The notes: generated by a model not told the origin, from the letters alone. A stretch of DNA of 39,052 nucleotides from an uncultured Lentisphaeraceae bacterium (GCA_949282555.1 CASDPK010000020.1:1-39052); one strand, 5' to 3'. Numbered from the stretch's first letter, positions 7,777 to 16,441 are shown. Numbers and translations are program-made.

Positions 7777-8283
7777 ATGGACATTCAGGATATCCTTGCC
7801 CGCCGCAGCATCCGGAAATATGCCGCCGAGCCCGTGACACGCACCCAGCTCAAGGCGGCGCTTGAGGCCGCAATGGCCGCTCCGAGCGCCATGCATTGCG
7901 ATCCATGGCGCTTCCTCGTGCTCACTCGGCGCGAGGATTTGGATGCCTTGGCGGAGCTCCTCCCCTATGGGAAAATGCTCCACGATGCACCTGCGGGATT
8001 GATTGTCTGCGGGGAACTCGCCGCCGCCCACAGGAAGGAACTCTCCTACCTGCTCCAAGATGTCTCGGCGGCCATTGAGAACCTTTTGCTGGGGCTTCAC
8101 GCGCAGGGACTCGGAGCCGTTTGGCTGGGGATTCACCCAAATGCAGACCGCATTGAGGGGGTCACACGCCGATTTGCCCTTCCCGAAGGGGTGCTTCCCG
8201 TGGCGGCCATCGCGGTGGGACATCCCGCCGAAGCCCCCGCGCCGCGCACACGCTACGACGACGCAAAAGTCCGTTGGCTCTGA
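7777..8283 (+). CDS. Nitroreductase-family flavoprotein
   Basis: The product is 168 residues of the NfsA/NfnB nitroreductase fold. These are dimeric FMN enzymes that use NAD(P)H to reduce nitro groups, quinones or flavins. The N-terminal RRSIRKY and the following AAPSAMHCDPWRF are the FMN-phosphate and isoalloxazine contacts, and GLGAVWLGIHP near residues 110-120 is the second FMN contact. The length is at the short end, as in the ferredoxin-like group common in anaerobes. ATG 7777 lies ten bases after pheS. The gene ends two bases before the mutY ATG, so pheS, this gene and mutY look like one transcript. The physiological substrate cannot be read from sequence. Confidence 0.85.
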   Translation: MDIQDILARRSIRKYAAEPVTRTQLKAALEAAMAAPSAMHCDPWRFLVLTRREDLDALAELLPYGKMLHDAPAGLIVCGELAAAHRKELSYLLQDVSAAIENLLLGLHAQGLGAVWLGIHPNADRIEGVTRRFALPEGVLPVAAIAVGHPAEAPAPRTRYDDAKVRWL

Positions 8284-8285
8284 AT

Positions 8286-9293
8286 ATGGAACCCGAGCCG
8301 TGGGTGGCCCGCCTTTTGGAATGGTATGCCGCGAACAAGCGGACCATGCCGTGGCGTGGCCATCCCGATCCTTATGCCGTCTGGGTCAGTGAAATCATGC
8401 TCCAGCAGACGCAGGTGGACACGGTTCGCCCCTATTTCACGCGATTTCTTGAGACGTTTCCCACGGTTGCGGCGTTGGCCGCGACCGAGGATGAGCCATT
8501 GCTGAAGGCGTGGGAAGGATTGGGCTACTACACACGTGCGCGCAATCTGCGCAAGGCCGCTCGTCAGCTGGTCGAAGCACACGGCGGGCGACTTCCCCAA
8601 ACGGCCGAAGCCCTGCACCGCCTCCCGGGAATTGGGCCGTACACGGCGGCCGCCATCGCCAGTATCTGTTTTGGAGAGCCCGTGCCGGTGGTCGACGGGA
8701 ACGTGGCGCGTGTCTTCGCCCGACGGAATGCCTTAGGGGATGACTTCAAGAAAGAGGCTCCGCGCCGCGCGTTGGCCGAATGGCTGACCCCTCATATCAC
8801 CGCGTCCGGTTCGCCCTCCGATTTCAATCAAGCCATGATGGAACTCGGGGCTTTGGTTTGCACACCGCATCGCCCCGCCTGCTTGCTCTGTCCTTTGCGT
8901 ACAGAGTGTCAAGCCGCGATCGACGGCACACAGGAAGCGTTTCCCGTGGTCGCTGCCAAAAAGGCGCTTCCTGAGCGCAAAGACACGGTTGTGATCGTGC
9001 GCGATGCACAGGGGCGGCTCTTGCTCTCCCGCCATGAGGGGGAGCGGCTCTTGGCGGGGTTCTGGGAGTTGCCCATGCGTGACCGCCTTCCCTTTGCCGC
9101 CGAATGTAGCCGCCGTCTGGGCATCTACCATCAAACTTTCTCACACTTTCGCCTCTCCCGCTCCGTCTATCAGGCCTCTGCGCCCAAGGAACTGCCGTCG
9201 TTGCCGGAGAACTACGTTTGGTGTGCGGAAACTTCCGCGCTCCCGCTGACCACCGCCACGCGGAAGATCCTCGCGGCCCATCCGGAGGCTTGA
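8286..9293 (+). CDS. mutY: A/G-specific adenine DNA glycosylase
   Basis: MutY removes adenine mispaired with 8-oxoguanine or guanine and so prevents G:C to T:A mutations. The product is 335 residues. The HhH-GPD domain covers about residues 10-220: EIMLQQTQV with the catalytic Glu, LPGIGPYTAAAI hairpin, and VVDGNVARV with the catalytic Asp. The cysteine set C-x6-C-x2-C-x5-C at about 198-214 holds the 4Fe-4S cluster. The C-terminal 110 residues form a shortened NUDIX-like 8-oxoG-recognition domain (LLAGFWELP is clear). ATG 8286 is preferred; a TTG at 8274 would overlap the nitroreductase stop. Sugar-transferase and lipoprotein genes follow within a few bases. Confidence 0.93.
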   Translation: MEPEPWVARLLEWYAANKRTMPWRGHPDPYAVWVSEIMLQQTQVDTVRPYFTRFLETFPTVAALAATEDEPLLKAWEGLGYYTRARNLRKAARQLVEAHGGRLPQTAEALHRLPGIGPYTAAAIASICFGEPVPVVDGNVARVFARRNALGDDFKKEAPRRALAEWLTPHITASGSPSDFNQAMMELGALVCTPHRPACLLCPLRTECQAAIDGTQEAFPVVAAKKALPERKDTVVIVRDAQGRLLLSRHEGERLLAGFWELPMRDRLPFAAECSRRLGIYHQTFSHFRLSRSVYQASAPKELPSLPENYVWCAETSALPLTTATRKILAAHPEA

Positions 9294-9294
9294 G

Positions 9295-9807
9295 ATGCCG
9301 CGTTGGTTGGAATTGCTCTTGGTGATCGGAACGGCTCCGCTTTGGGGGGTACTGATTGGTATCGTTGCGCTCTGTCTCTGTTGGGATCGTCCAATCTTTT
9401 TCCGCCAGGTTCGGCCCGGCCTTGGAGGAAAGCCGTTCACCTTGGTCAAGTTCCGGACGATGCGCCCCGGGAGTGAACCGGACGAGGCCCGGATCACGCG
9501 CGTGGGGAGATTCCTCCGGGCGACCTCTTTGGACGAGCTTCCGGAATTGTTCAACGTCTTGCGTGGGGAGATGGCACTCGTGGGGCCCAGGCCCCTGCTC
9601 ATGGCCTATCTCACCGAATACACGCCCGAAGAAATGCATCGCCACGATGTCCGCCCCGGCATCACCGGATGGGCGCAAGTTCATGGACGCAACGCGATTG
9701 ACCGCGCCGAGAAGATCCGTTACGACTTGGACTATGTTGCGCGTCGCTCCACCGCGTTCGATTTCCGCATTTTGGCGATGACGTTCCTGCATCTTCGTGG
9801 GAATTGA
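9295..9807 (+). CDS. Short polyprenyl-phosphate sugar-phosphate transferase
   Basis: The product is 170 residues of the bacterial sugar transferase family (PF02397), of the small PglC/WecP type that moves a sugar-1-phosphate from a UDP-sugar to undecaprenyl phosphate. One N-terminal membrane-embedded helix (about residues 4-28) is followed by KFRTMRPGS, the catalytic SLDELPELFNVLRGEM with the Asp-Glu pair, VGPRPLL, and RPGITGWAQVHGRN. All family landmarks are present. The N-terminus is about 15 residues shorter than in PglC, so the re-entrant helix is minimal. GGAGG at 9284-9288 supports ATG 9295, one base after the mutY stop. It probably starts assembly of a lipid-linked glycan at the inner membrane; no glycosyltransferase cluster is beside it. 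Confidence 0.9.
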   Translation: MPRWLELLLVIGTAPLWGVLIGIVALCLCWDRPIFFRQVRPGLGGKPFTLVKFRTMRPGSEPDEARITRVGRFLRATSLDELPELFNVLRGEMALVGPRPLLMAYLTEYTPEEMHRHDVRPGITGWAQVHGRNAIDRAEKIRYDLDYVARRSTAFDFRILAMTFLHLRGN

Positions 9808-9836
9808 CGTGTGGCAAACCCAAAGGAGGGCTTACG

Positions 9837-10772
9837 ATGTACATGCGAAGAAAAACTGTCGGGTTCCCGAGGAGATGGTGCATTCCGTTGCTGATGGTTG
9901 CGATAGGCGGCGTCCTTGGATGCATCACACGCCCACCATCCGTGAAGGAGGTCGAAGCGCTTTATACGCCGACCATAACGGCCTCCGAGACTACCAATCG
10001 TGTGCCGTTGAGGCAACGCCCGGAGAGTGGTCTGTTGCTGATTCAAGCCGCCCTTGAAGGGGTTCCTTGTACCCTGCTTTTCGACACCGGCGCAACGCAC
10101 ACGACCTTTGATCGGGGCTTTATTGAACGGACGTTCCCCAACAAAGCGTTGGCACCTGTCCAACTTGAGGGAGAAACCAACGTTGCCTCCTCCCCGGAGT
10201 GTTTCCAGATTGACACGCTCACGCTTGGGAACACGACGTTGAGCGACTTCCGAGGCATGGCGCTTCCAATGAACCATCTTTCGGAGGCCATTGGTGAACA
10301 CGTAGACGGCATTCTTGGCATGAACGCCATGGCTTATGCCCCTTTCTTGCTGGAAATCGGCAAGGGGGACGTCACTTGGTATGCAAAAGGTTCAACGTCC
10401 CCCAAGGGCATCCCACTCCCGGTGCTCCCGACCAACGACAATCATGTGGTGCTGATCGCCAAGACATCACCGGAAGGGGCAACGTTTCCCCTGTTGATGG
10501 ATTCCGGTGCTTCGTTCTCCGTTTTCCCGGAAACGTTGTGGCCCAAAGAGGACACCGAAGATGGCAAAACCTTTTCCGCCACAGACATCAATGCCACCGA
10601 AAACAATACCTATCGCAAGGGGAAAGATGGAGCGCTTTATTTGGGTAAAGTCCGTGTCCGCGTACATCCTCTCGTCTTAGGCGACGAAACCCCATTGTTG
10701 GGGGTGGACACACTCCGCAAAATGCGTCTGCTCGTGAATGGAAAGCAGAAACGTGTCACGCTCATTCCGTGA
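9837..10772 (+). CDS. Lipoprotein with paired aspartic-protease motifs
   Basis: The product is 311 residues. A basic N-terminus and hydrophobic stretch end in VLGC, a plausible lipobox, so it should be exported and lipidated. The mature part carries two retropepsin/pepsin-like signatures: FDTGATHTTF about 75 residues in and MDSGASFSVF about 145 residues later. Each is preceded by a hydrophobic strand and followed by a G-rich return (DGILGMN; LLGVDTL) as in clan AA proteases, so a single chain seems to hold both half-sites as in pepsin. AAAGGAGG at 9822-9829 supports ATG 9837. It overlaps or abuts the CAAX-like protease gene. Active residues are intact; the substrate is unknown. Confidence 0.75.
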   Translation: MYMRRKTVGFPRRWCIPLLMVAIGGVLGCITRPPSVKEVEALYTPTITASETTNRVPLRQRPESGLLLIQAALEGVPCTLLFDTGATHTTFDRGFIERTFPNKALAPVQLEGETNVASSPECFQIDTLTLGNTTLSDFRGMALPMNHLSEAIGEHVDGILGMNAMAYAPFLLEIGKGDVTWYAKGSTSPKGIPLPVLPTNDNHVVLIAKTSPEGATFPLLMDSGASFSVFPETLWPKEDTEDGKTFSATDINATENNTYRKGKDGALYLGKVRVRVHPLVLGDETPLLGVDTLRKMRLLVNGKQKRVTLIP

Positions 10773-10810
10773 GATCGTTCCCTTTTATGCCGCAACAAAA
10801 GGTCTGCCTC

Positions 10811-11515
10811 ATGTTCCCCATTCCTCCCAGTCTCCTCCCCACCGCCGCATTGACTTGGCCCTTCTTCCTATGGTTGGCAGGCATAGCGCTTTTGCTGTTC
10901 CCGCATGGATTCGACTTCCCCGCCTATGTCTATGCGGTCAAAACGGTTTTGTGTGCGGTCTTGGTCGTGTTGCTAAGGCCTTGGCGTTTTGTCCCGCTGG
11001 AAAAGGTACGAGGCGATTGCGCCGCCGGACTTCTCTTCGGATTTGCGGTCTATGTGTTGTGGGCGTTGCCGGAATCGACACCATGGCCGGAGGTCACGAC
11101 GTTCTATCGCCGCTGGCTCGTCATGATGCCGGGCTCCCTCCCCGACTACAGCGCTTCTTGGTGCTACGCTTGGAATGCCAGCCCCTCCCTCGCAATCATC
11201 AAACTGCTTGGTTCAGCCTTTGTCATCGCCCCCATCGAGGAATTCTTTTTCCGCGGGTTTCTGATGCGTTGGCTCACGCAACGCGATTGGCATGGGCTCC
11301 CCCTCGCGGCCGTTTCCAAAAGTGCCTTTTGGGCGACTGCCCTGGTCTTCGCCTTTGAGCACGATCGATATGTCATGGGACTGATGGCAGGTCTGGTTTA
11401 TGGGGCTTTGGCAATGCGAACAGGGAGTCTGCGGGCTTCCATCCTTGCACATTGTGTCACCAATCTGCTCCTTGGGTTGCATGTACTCCTGTTCGATGCT
11501 TACGGCTTTTGGTAA
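10811..11515 (+). CDS. CPBP/CAAX-like intramembrane protease, exosortase-associated type
   Basis: The product is 234 residues, a six- to eight-helix membrane protein of the CPBP (Abi/CAAX protease) superfamily. Motif 1 is IEEFFFRGFLMRWL with the catalytic Glu pair and Arg. Motif 2 is the FEHDR histidine, and motif 3 is LAHCVTNLLLG. The ending (VTNLLLGLHVLL..YGFW) resembles the CAAX-prenyl-protease-related group that travels with exosortase/PEP-CTERM systems (TIGR03008); this is from memory of the family. Start choice: AAAAGG at 10797-10802 favours ATG 10811; ATG 10787 and a GTG at 10769 overlapping the previous stop are alternatives. No exosortase is in the window. It is likely a membrane metallo- or glutamate protease of the envelope. 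Confidence 0.8.
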   Translation: MFPIPPSLLPTAALTWPFFLWLAGIALLLFPHGFDFPAYVYAVKTVLCAVLVVLLRPWRFVPLEKVRGDCAAGLLFGFAVYVLWALPESTPWPEVTTFYRRWLVMMPGSLPDYSASWCYAWNASPSLAIIKLLGSAFVIAPIEEFFFRGFLMRWLTQRDWHGLPLAAVSKSAFWATALVFAFEHDRYVMGLMAGLVYGALAMRTGSLRASILAHCVTNLLLGLHVLLFDAYGFW

Positions 11516-11524
11516 GATAGTGAA

Positions 11525-12598
11525 ATGAAGAAGACGATTGCAATAGCCTGCGGTGGCACCGGTGGCCACATTCATCCAGCGTTGGCAGTGGCAGATCTCC
11601 TGCGTGCAGGCGGACATACGCTCTCGCTCATTCTTTCCGGAACACGTGCCGCCGAGCGTCCCGCGGAAAAAGCTTGGGAAGGCCCGTTGCTGAAATCCGG
11701 GGCCCGGCGCATCCAAGATCCCCGGAATGCGTTCGCCTTTTTGCGTTGCCGCGCCTTTCTTAAGGAACAACGTCCGGACGTTCTCTTCGCGACGGGAGGT
11801 TATACCTGTGTTCCTCCTGTGCTCGCGGCCCGAAGCCTTGGGATTCCTGTGGTACTGCATGAGGCCAACAGTCTTGCGGGACAGGCCGTGCGGGTTCTCT
11901 CCAAGCACTTCCACATCACGGCCATCGCCACCAGTTTCGAAGAGACTTCCGCGCAATTGCCGTGGGCGCACACGGTATACACGGGCCTCCCCCTGCGGCA
12001 GAGCGTCCTATCCGCTCTGGAGCGGGCACGTCATATGCAGAAGCCGGAGGGAACGTTTAACGTCTTCGTCACCGGCGGCAGTCAGGGTGCCCATGGCATG
12101 AACTTGCTCGTGGCGCCCGTCTTGGCATCGCTTGCCGTGAGCGATCGCCATGTCCACATTCTCCATCAGTGCGGGAAGGCCGATGTGGAGACACTCCGGG
12201 AGCTCTATTCGCAGACACCCCAGCAAGTGGAGGTGGTTCCCTTCGTTGAAGATATGGGCGCCGCCTACGGGCAAGCAGACCTCGTCATCGCCAGAGCCGG
12301 AGCGGCAACCTGTTTCGAATTGGCAGCCTGCGCCGTGCCGTCCATCCTGATTCCCCTTCCCATGGCCAAAGATGACCATCAGCGGCGGAATGCGGAAACG
12401 CTTGTCAAATGCGGCGGTGCGCTTTGCATTGACCAGCTGACGACGACCCCCTTCCAGCTCGCCGAGGCCATTCGGCAAATCTACTCCGATCCGCTCCAGC
12501 GGACAATCATGCGCGAAGCATTGGCAGACCTCCCCCACCCCGATGCAACCCGCGACGTCGCTGCACTCGTTTTGAAGACAGCGGAAGAGTCAAGGTAA
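11525..12598 (+). CDS. murG: UDP-GlcNAc:lipid I GlcNAc-transferase MurG
   Basis: MurG adds GlcNAc from UDP-GlcNAc to lipid I on the inner face of the membrane, making lipid II for peptidoglycan. The product is 357 residues, full length. The N-domain glycine loop CGGTGGHIHPALAVA (residues 9-23), second G-rich GGYTCVPP, HEANSLAG, and the C-domain GGSQGAHGMN and ARAGAATCFELA/IPLPMAKDDHQ (donor site) are all intact. It is unlinked to other mur/fts genes here, which is unusual because murG normally sits in the dcw cluster. The ATG is nine bases after the previous stop and lacks a clear Shine-Dalgarno. TGGTAAGAT at 11510-11518 looks like an extended -10 directly before it, so a second, nearly leaderless transcript is possible. 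Confidence 0.95.
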   Translation: MKKTIAIACGGTGGHIHPALAVADLLRAGGHTLSLILSGTRAAERPAEKAWEGPLLKSGARRIQDPRNAFAFLRCRAFLKEQRPDVLFATGGYTCVPPVLAARSLGIPVVLHEANSLAGQAVRVLSKHFHITAIATSFEETSAQLPWAHTVYTGLPLRQSVLSALERARHMQKPEGTFNVFVTGGSQGAHGMNLLVAPVLASLAVSDRHVHILHQCGKADVETLRELYSQTPQQVEVVPFVEDMGAAYGQADLVIARAGAATCFELAACAVPSILIPLPMAKDDHQRRNAETLVKCGGALCIDQLTTTPFQLAEAIRQIYSDPLQRTIMREALADLPHPDATRDVAALVLKTAEESR

Positions 12599-12619
12599 TC
12601 CATCCCCGCCAAAGCAACA

Positions 12620-12652
12620 AAGGAGGCATCATTCTGGGAATGACGCCTCCTT
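12620..12652. terminator. Bidirectional terminator between murG and rodZ-like gene
   Basis: AAGGAGGC (12620-12627) pairs with GCCTCCTT (12645-12652). After one mismatch TCATT pairs with AATGA around the loop CTGGG. It separates two convergent genes and can end transcripts from both sides. The T-run is short on both strands. Confidence 0.75.
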
Positions 12653-12671
12653 GATGTCATCACGGGTTCAC

Positions 12672-13655
12672 TTACTTGAAATAAGGTTCCGGTGGCGGGG
12701 CAACCGGCCGAGGTTCAAACCGCTGAACGGTAGAGGCCTCCGTTGGCGAGATCTCGCTTTCCGCGCCGGCTGAAGCCACGAATACGTAGCGGAAGGCAAA
12801 AACCAGCAGCGTTATCCCCAGCAACGCAAGAAACACGAACAACGCCTGCATCAGCGTCCGACGTGTCAGGAACGACTCCGTGCGCCCTCCCATACGCCGA
12901 ACCTTTGGCCGAGTTGCCTGACGAATGACGGAGTGAATCATGCGTCCAATCCCCATAAACGCCTCTAGCAACGAGCGCACGTGAGGATTCGGCGGATCCG
13001 GAACCGGATATTGCGGCCCGAAAATCGGACCCGAAACGCGGGGAGAGGGGCGTTGCGCCGCAACGGGCGTCACCTCCCGGTGGCGCTTCGGCGATGGTGC
13101 GAACCGATCCGCCAACGCCGCACGCCCACTCAAGGGCGAAGGTTCAGGCTCTTTGGTGGCAGGAGGCGTAGCCATCTCACCGCCATCAAGGACAAGCGGC
13201 TCCGGCTCTCGCACGGGAGAAGGGAATTCCTCCGGCTTAGGTACCGCCGTGAATGAAGCCTCTGCAGGCTCCACCAGCTTATGATGAGAAACGGAGGCGG
13301 AACCGACTGGCGTGGCTTGCGGCTTTGGCGGAAGCGTCCGACGCGCCCCGGTGTGAATCGGTTCCGGCGGACGCTCGGGGAAATCATGCACGGCCGGGCG
13401 CGTCACCGAAGAGGGACGGCTGTTACCGGACACCGCCTGCATATAATCATCCACCAGCGGTTGAGGATCAATACCCAAAAGTTGGCAATACTGCTTGATA
13501 AAACCACGCCCGTAGATCGGGGCGGGGATTTTCTTGAGTGTCTCGGTCTCAAGGGCATCAATGGTTCGCACCATCATGTGCGTACGCTCGGCGACGTATT
13601 CTTTCGTCCAGCCGTGCTCTATACGCTTCTGTCTTAACGTTTCACCAAATGCCAT
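12672..13655 (-). CDS. RodZ-like HTH membrane protein
   Basis: The product is 327 residues. The N-terminal 70 residues form the HTH_25/RodZ helix-turn-helix (FGETLRQKRIEHGWTKEYVAERTHM, then ALETETLKKIPAPIYGRGFIKQYCQLLGID), which in RodZ binds MreB and helps keep rod shape. A long proline-rich, low-complexity linker runs from about 85 to 215. A single transmembrane helix (LFVFLALLGITLLVFAF) lies near 265-290. Only about 35 residues follow outside, so the periplasmic beta-domain of typical RodZ is missing. GGAGG lies just before ATG 13655. The gene is last in the argS-tolQ-tolR-ftsK run, which supports a cell-shape or division role. Confidence 0.8.
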   Translation of the reverse strand: MAFGETLRQKRIEHGWTKEYVAERTHMMVRTIDALETETLKKIPAPIYGRGFIKQYCQLLGIDPQPLVDDYMQAVSGNSRPSSVTRPAVHDFPERPPEPIHTGARRTLPPKPQATPVGSASVSHHKLVEPAEASFTAVPKPEEFPSPVREPEPLVLDGGEMATPPATKEPEPSPLSGRAALADRFAPSPKRHREVTPVAAQRPSPRVSGPIFGPQYPVPDPPNPHVRSLLEAFMGIGRMIHSVIRQATRPKVRRMGGRTESFLTRRTLMQALFVFLALLGITLLVFAFRYVFVASAGAESEISPTEASTVQRFEPRPVAPPPEPYFK

Positions 13656-13679
13656 GAGAACCTCCGAAAAGCGAATCCG

Positions 13680-16433
13680 TCACCGTCCACTCTCCTTGGG
13701 ATGGATAATGTCAGGAAGATCAAGCGATGCGGGATCAAAGTCTCCCAAGTCAAAATCGTCATCCGACGGAGCACCCGTTGGGGCTCGCATTGTCTCCCCC
13801 TCGTCCACGCCATCACCCATTGGAGACGAAACTGCGGCGTTTGTGCGCGTATCAGGCGCGGCATCTTCTCCATCGGTACCCGTCAACTGCTCTCGGGCCA
13901 TCGCGTTGAGATCGACCAAAATCTCACGCGAACCGCCCGCCTTCCCTCCGGCTCCGATGATGCCACGCTCTTCGAGCATATCGGTGATACGCCCTGCCTT
14001 GTTGTAACCGATCTTAAGCCGACGCTGAAGAGCCGAAGTGGAGAACCTCCCTGTCTGACGGATGTATTCAAGCGCCCGCTGATAGTAACCCTCGTCGCTC
14101 TTGTCCTCCTCCGGGCCAAGATCAACATCGGCCTCCGCCCTCGTGGGTTCAGGAACAAACTCAGAGATGAGCGAAGACACATCATCCGCCGGCTTCTCCT
14201 CTTGTATCCGCTCCATGCTTCCGGCGAGGACATTGTCAAAAGCCGGGCCAGCCTGCACCTTGATAAAGTCGCAGACACGCCCAATTTCGCCATCGCTCAC
14301 CCACGCCGCCTGTGACCGAACCGTCGCCTTTCCGCCTCGCGCCAAGAGCATGTCACCCTTGCCGATTAGGTTTTCCGCCCCAGTTTCATCAAGGATTGTT
14401 CGTGAATCGTTCGACTGCGCCACACGCAACGCGATACGCCCGGGAATGTTGGCCTTGATCGTTCCGGTGACAATATCGGTCGTCGGGCGCTGCGTTGCGA
14501 TGATGAGGTGAATGCCTGCCGCGCGCGCCTTTTGGGTAAGCGAGGTGATCGGAGGCTCAATGTCCGCCTTGACCGTGAGCATCAATTCCGCCAACTCGTC
14601 AATGACAATCACAATGTACGGCAACTTCGAGGTAGGATTCTCACGATGTTGGACGGGCGCATCCACGCGGCGGTTAAGGTCGGCGATGTTGCGCACGCCG
14701 TATCGCTGAAGCAATTTGTAGCGGCGATTCATCTCCACCACAGCCCAACGAAGCGAGAAGAGCACCTTCTTTGGCTCCACCACCACCGGATTGAGCAAGT
14801 GCGGGAGATCGTCATACGCCGTGAACTCCACCCGCTTGGGATCCACCATCAGCAACCGCAACTGCTCCGGGCGGCGGCACATCAACAGGCCCACGAGCAT
14901 ATCGTTTACGGCGACGGACTTTCCGGACCCCGTTCCACCGGCCACCAGCAAGTGAGGCATTTCCGCCAAGTCCACCACCAAATCCCCGCCGGTCGCCAAC
15001 TTTCCGAGAGCCAGAGGAAGGGCCATCCGACGCTCGGCCTCCCGCCACACGTCACCCTCCAAAACCTCTCTCAGCGTGACCGATTGGCGCACCGTATTGG
15101 GCACCTCAATGCCCACCACATCGCGTCCGGGGATGGGCGCTTGAATGCGGATACTCTCCGCACGCAACGCCATCAGGAGGTTACGTTCATAGGCCTTGAA
15201 CTTCTCGACCTTCACGCCCGGCTCAGGCTTGATCTCAAACTGCGTGAGCACAGGACCACGCACCTGTCCCACCACATGAGCCGCAATCCCGAACTGTTGA
15301 AAGACGCTCTCAATCGCCAAGACCGCACTTTGCACATCATCGGCTTCACCCTTGCGCGGCGGGATCGGATCCAGCAAGTCCGTGGAGGGAAGGCCATAAT
15401 TCTCGAATGCGGGTTCCCCTTGAACGTCGTTATCATTGCCCGCCGGCACAGGGGCCGTCGCAGCCTTCAAGGGAGAGACAGGTTTCAACACCGAGGCATC
15501 ATCGGACGAAAGCGCAAACGGCTCGCTCTCCGCGGCCTGAGCAAAAAGTGGTTCGTCTGCCGATGGCTTCTGGGGAATCCATGCTCCCTCGCTCACAGGC
15601 GCTTCCGTCGTGGGCTGAGCCTTCTCTCGAGCGCGCCCACGGAGCAAATCACGCACATCCTCAGTCTCTGTTGCCACGGCTTCGCGCCGCCGAAACATCC
15701 TGGCGAAGAAGCCTTCACCCGGCACCTTCGGCTCGGCCTTCGGGGTTGCCGCGGCACGACGAAGGGCATCCCTCACATCCTCAATTCCGCTCGAGACCTC
15801 CGGCACAGGGTCACGCATCGCCGCAAGGCGAACCGCCAACAACACACAATTCCGCACACCCACCACAAGCGCAAGGAAGAATAACGCCAGCGGCCATAGC
15901 AACAATTGGATGCCCAGGGTTCCAAGAAGCGGGCGCAACAACTCCGTGACCAGCCATTGCCCCACGGCGCCGCCCGCATTTGGCAACAGGTTCAGATCCG
16001 CCAACAGCGGAATCCCAGACCCATCATCATTGCCATAAGTCTGAAACAGACAGGCAAGGCAAACGTAAAGCAGAAGCATCCACACCACACGCAAGCGGAA
16101 CCTGCGGACGCGCCCATGCAAAAGGAAAGCGGACAAAAGCACAAGAAGCGGGAGCGCGAAATAACGATAAGCCAACCCCGCGAAACCGTATCCGAAAAAC
16201 GTGAGCCACGCGCCCAATTTCCCAATCCGGTTCGCCGGGAGTCCCTCGGGCGGGGAGGGTGGATTGCAAAGCCATGAAATGTCACGCCAATCATACGTGA
16301 CCAGCGCGAGGAACAACACCACAGAAAGCACCAAAAGGCACGCCCCCAGCACGCGCCGACGCGTCACCACCGCTCCAGGAAGCGCGGGAACATCAGCAAG
16401 GCGGGAAGGAAGAGGTTCCTGTCTACGAGGCAT
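13680..16433 (-). CDS. ftsK: DNA translocase FtsK/SpoIIIE
   Basis: FtsK pumps chromosome ends through the closing septum and aligns them for dimer resolution. The product is 917 residues from ATG 16433, or 921 from a GTG at 16445 (numbering below from the GTG). Four transmembrane helices lie within about 30-200. A charged, variable linker (about 205-365) repeats EDVRD at 222 and 262. The alpha/beta motor has Walker A AGGTGSGKS at 502-510 and Walker B IVIVIDE at 612-618. The gamma winged helix (YYQRALEYIRQTGRFSTSALQRR to GSREILVDL) lies near 787-847. Beyond it is an extra acidic tail of about 75 residues rich in D and P, not usual in FtsK. It follows tolR with overlap or near-contact and precedes the rodZ-like gene by 24 bases. 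Confidence 0.95.
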   Translation of the reverse strand: MPRRQEPLPSRLADVPALPGAVVTRRRVLGACLLVLSVVLFLALVTYDWRDISWLCNPPSPPEGLPANRIGKLGAWLTFFGYGFAGLAYRYFALPLLVLLSAFLLHGRVRRFRLRVVWMLLLYVCLACLFQTYGNDDGSGIPLLADLNLLPNAGGAVGQWLVTELLRPLLGTLGIQLLLWPLALFFLALVVGVRNCVLLAVRLAAMRDPVPEVSSGIEDVRDALRRAAATPKAEPKVPGEGFFARMFRRREAVATETEDVRDLLRGRAREKAQPTTEAPVSEGAWIPQKPSADEPLFAQAAESEPFALSSDDASVLKPVSPLKAATAPVPAGNDNDVQGEPAFENYGLPSTDLLDPIPPRKGEADDVQSAVLAIESVFQQFGIAAHVVGQVRGPVLTQFEIKPEPGVKVEKFKAYERNLLMALRAESIRIQAPIPGRDVVGIEVPNTVRQSVTLREVLEGDVWREAERRMALPLALGKLATGGDLVVDLAEMPHLLVAGGTGSGKSVAVNDMLVGLLMCRRPEQLRLLMVDPKRVEFTAYDDLPHLLNPVVVEPKKVLFSLRWAVVEMNRRYKLLQRYGVRNIADLNRRVDAPVQHRENPTSKLPYIVIVIDELAELMLTVKADIEPPITSLTQKARAAGIHLIIATQRPTTDIVTGTIKANIPGRIALRVAQSNDSRTILDETGAENLIGKGDMLLARGGKATVRSQAAWVSDGEIGRVCDFIKVQAGPAFDNVLAGSMERIQEEKPADDVSSLISEFVPEPTRAEADVDLGPEEDKSDEGYYQRALEYIRQTGRFSTSALQRRLKIGYNKAGRITDMLEERGIIGAGGKAGGSREILVDLNAMAREQLTGTDGEDAAPDTRTNAAVSSPMGDGVDEGETMRAPTGAPSDDDFDLGDFDPASLDLPDIIHPKESGR

Positions 16434-16441
16434 AGGCGGGC

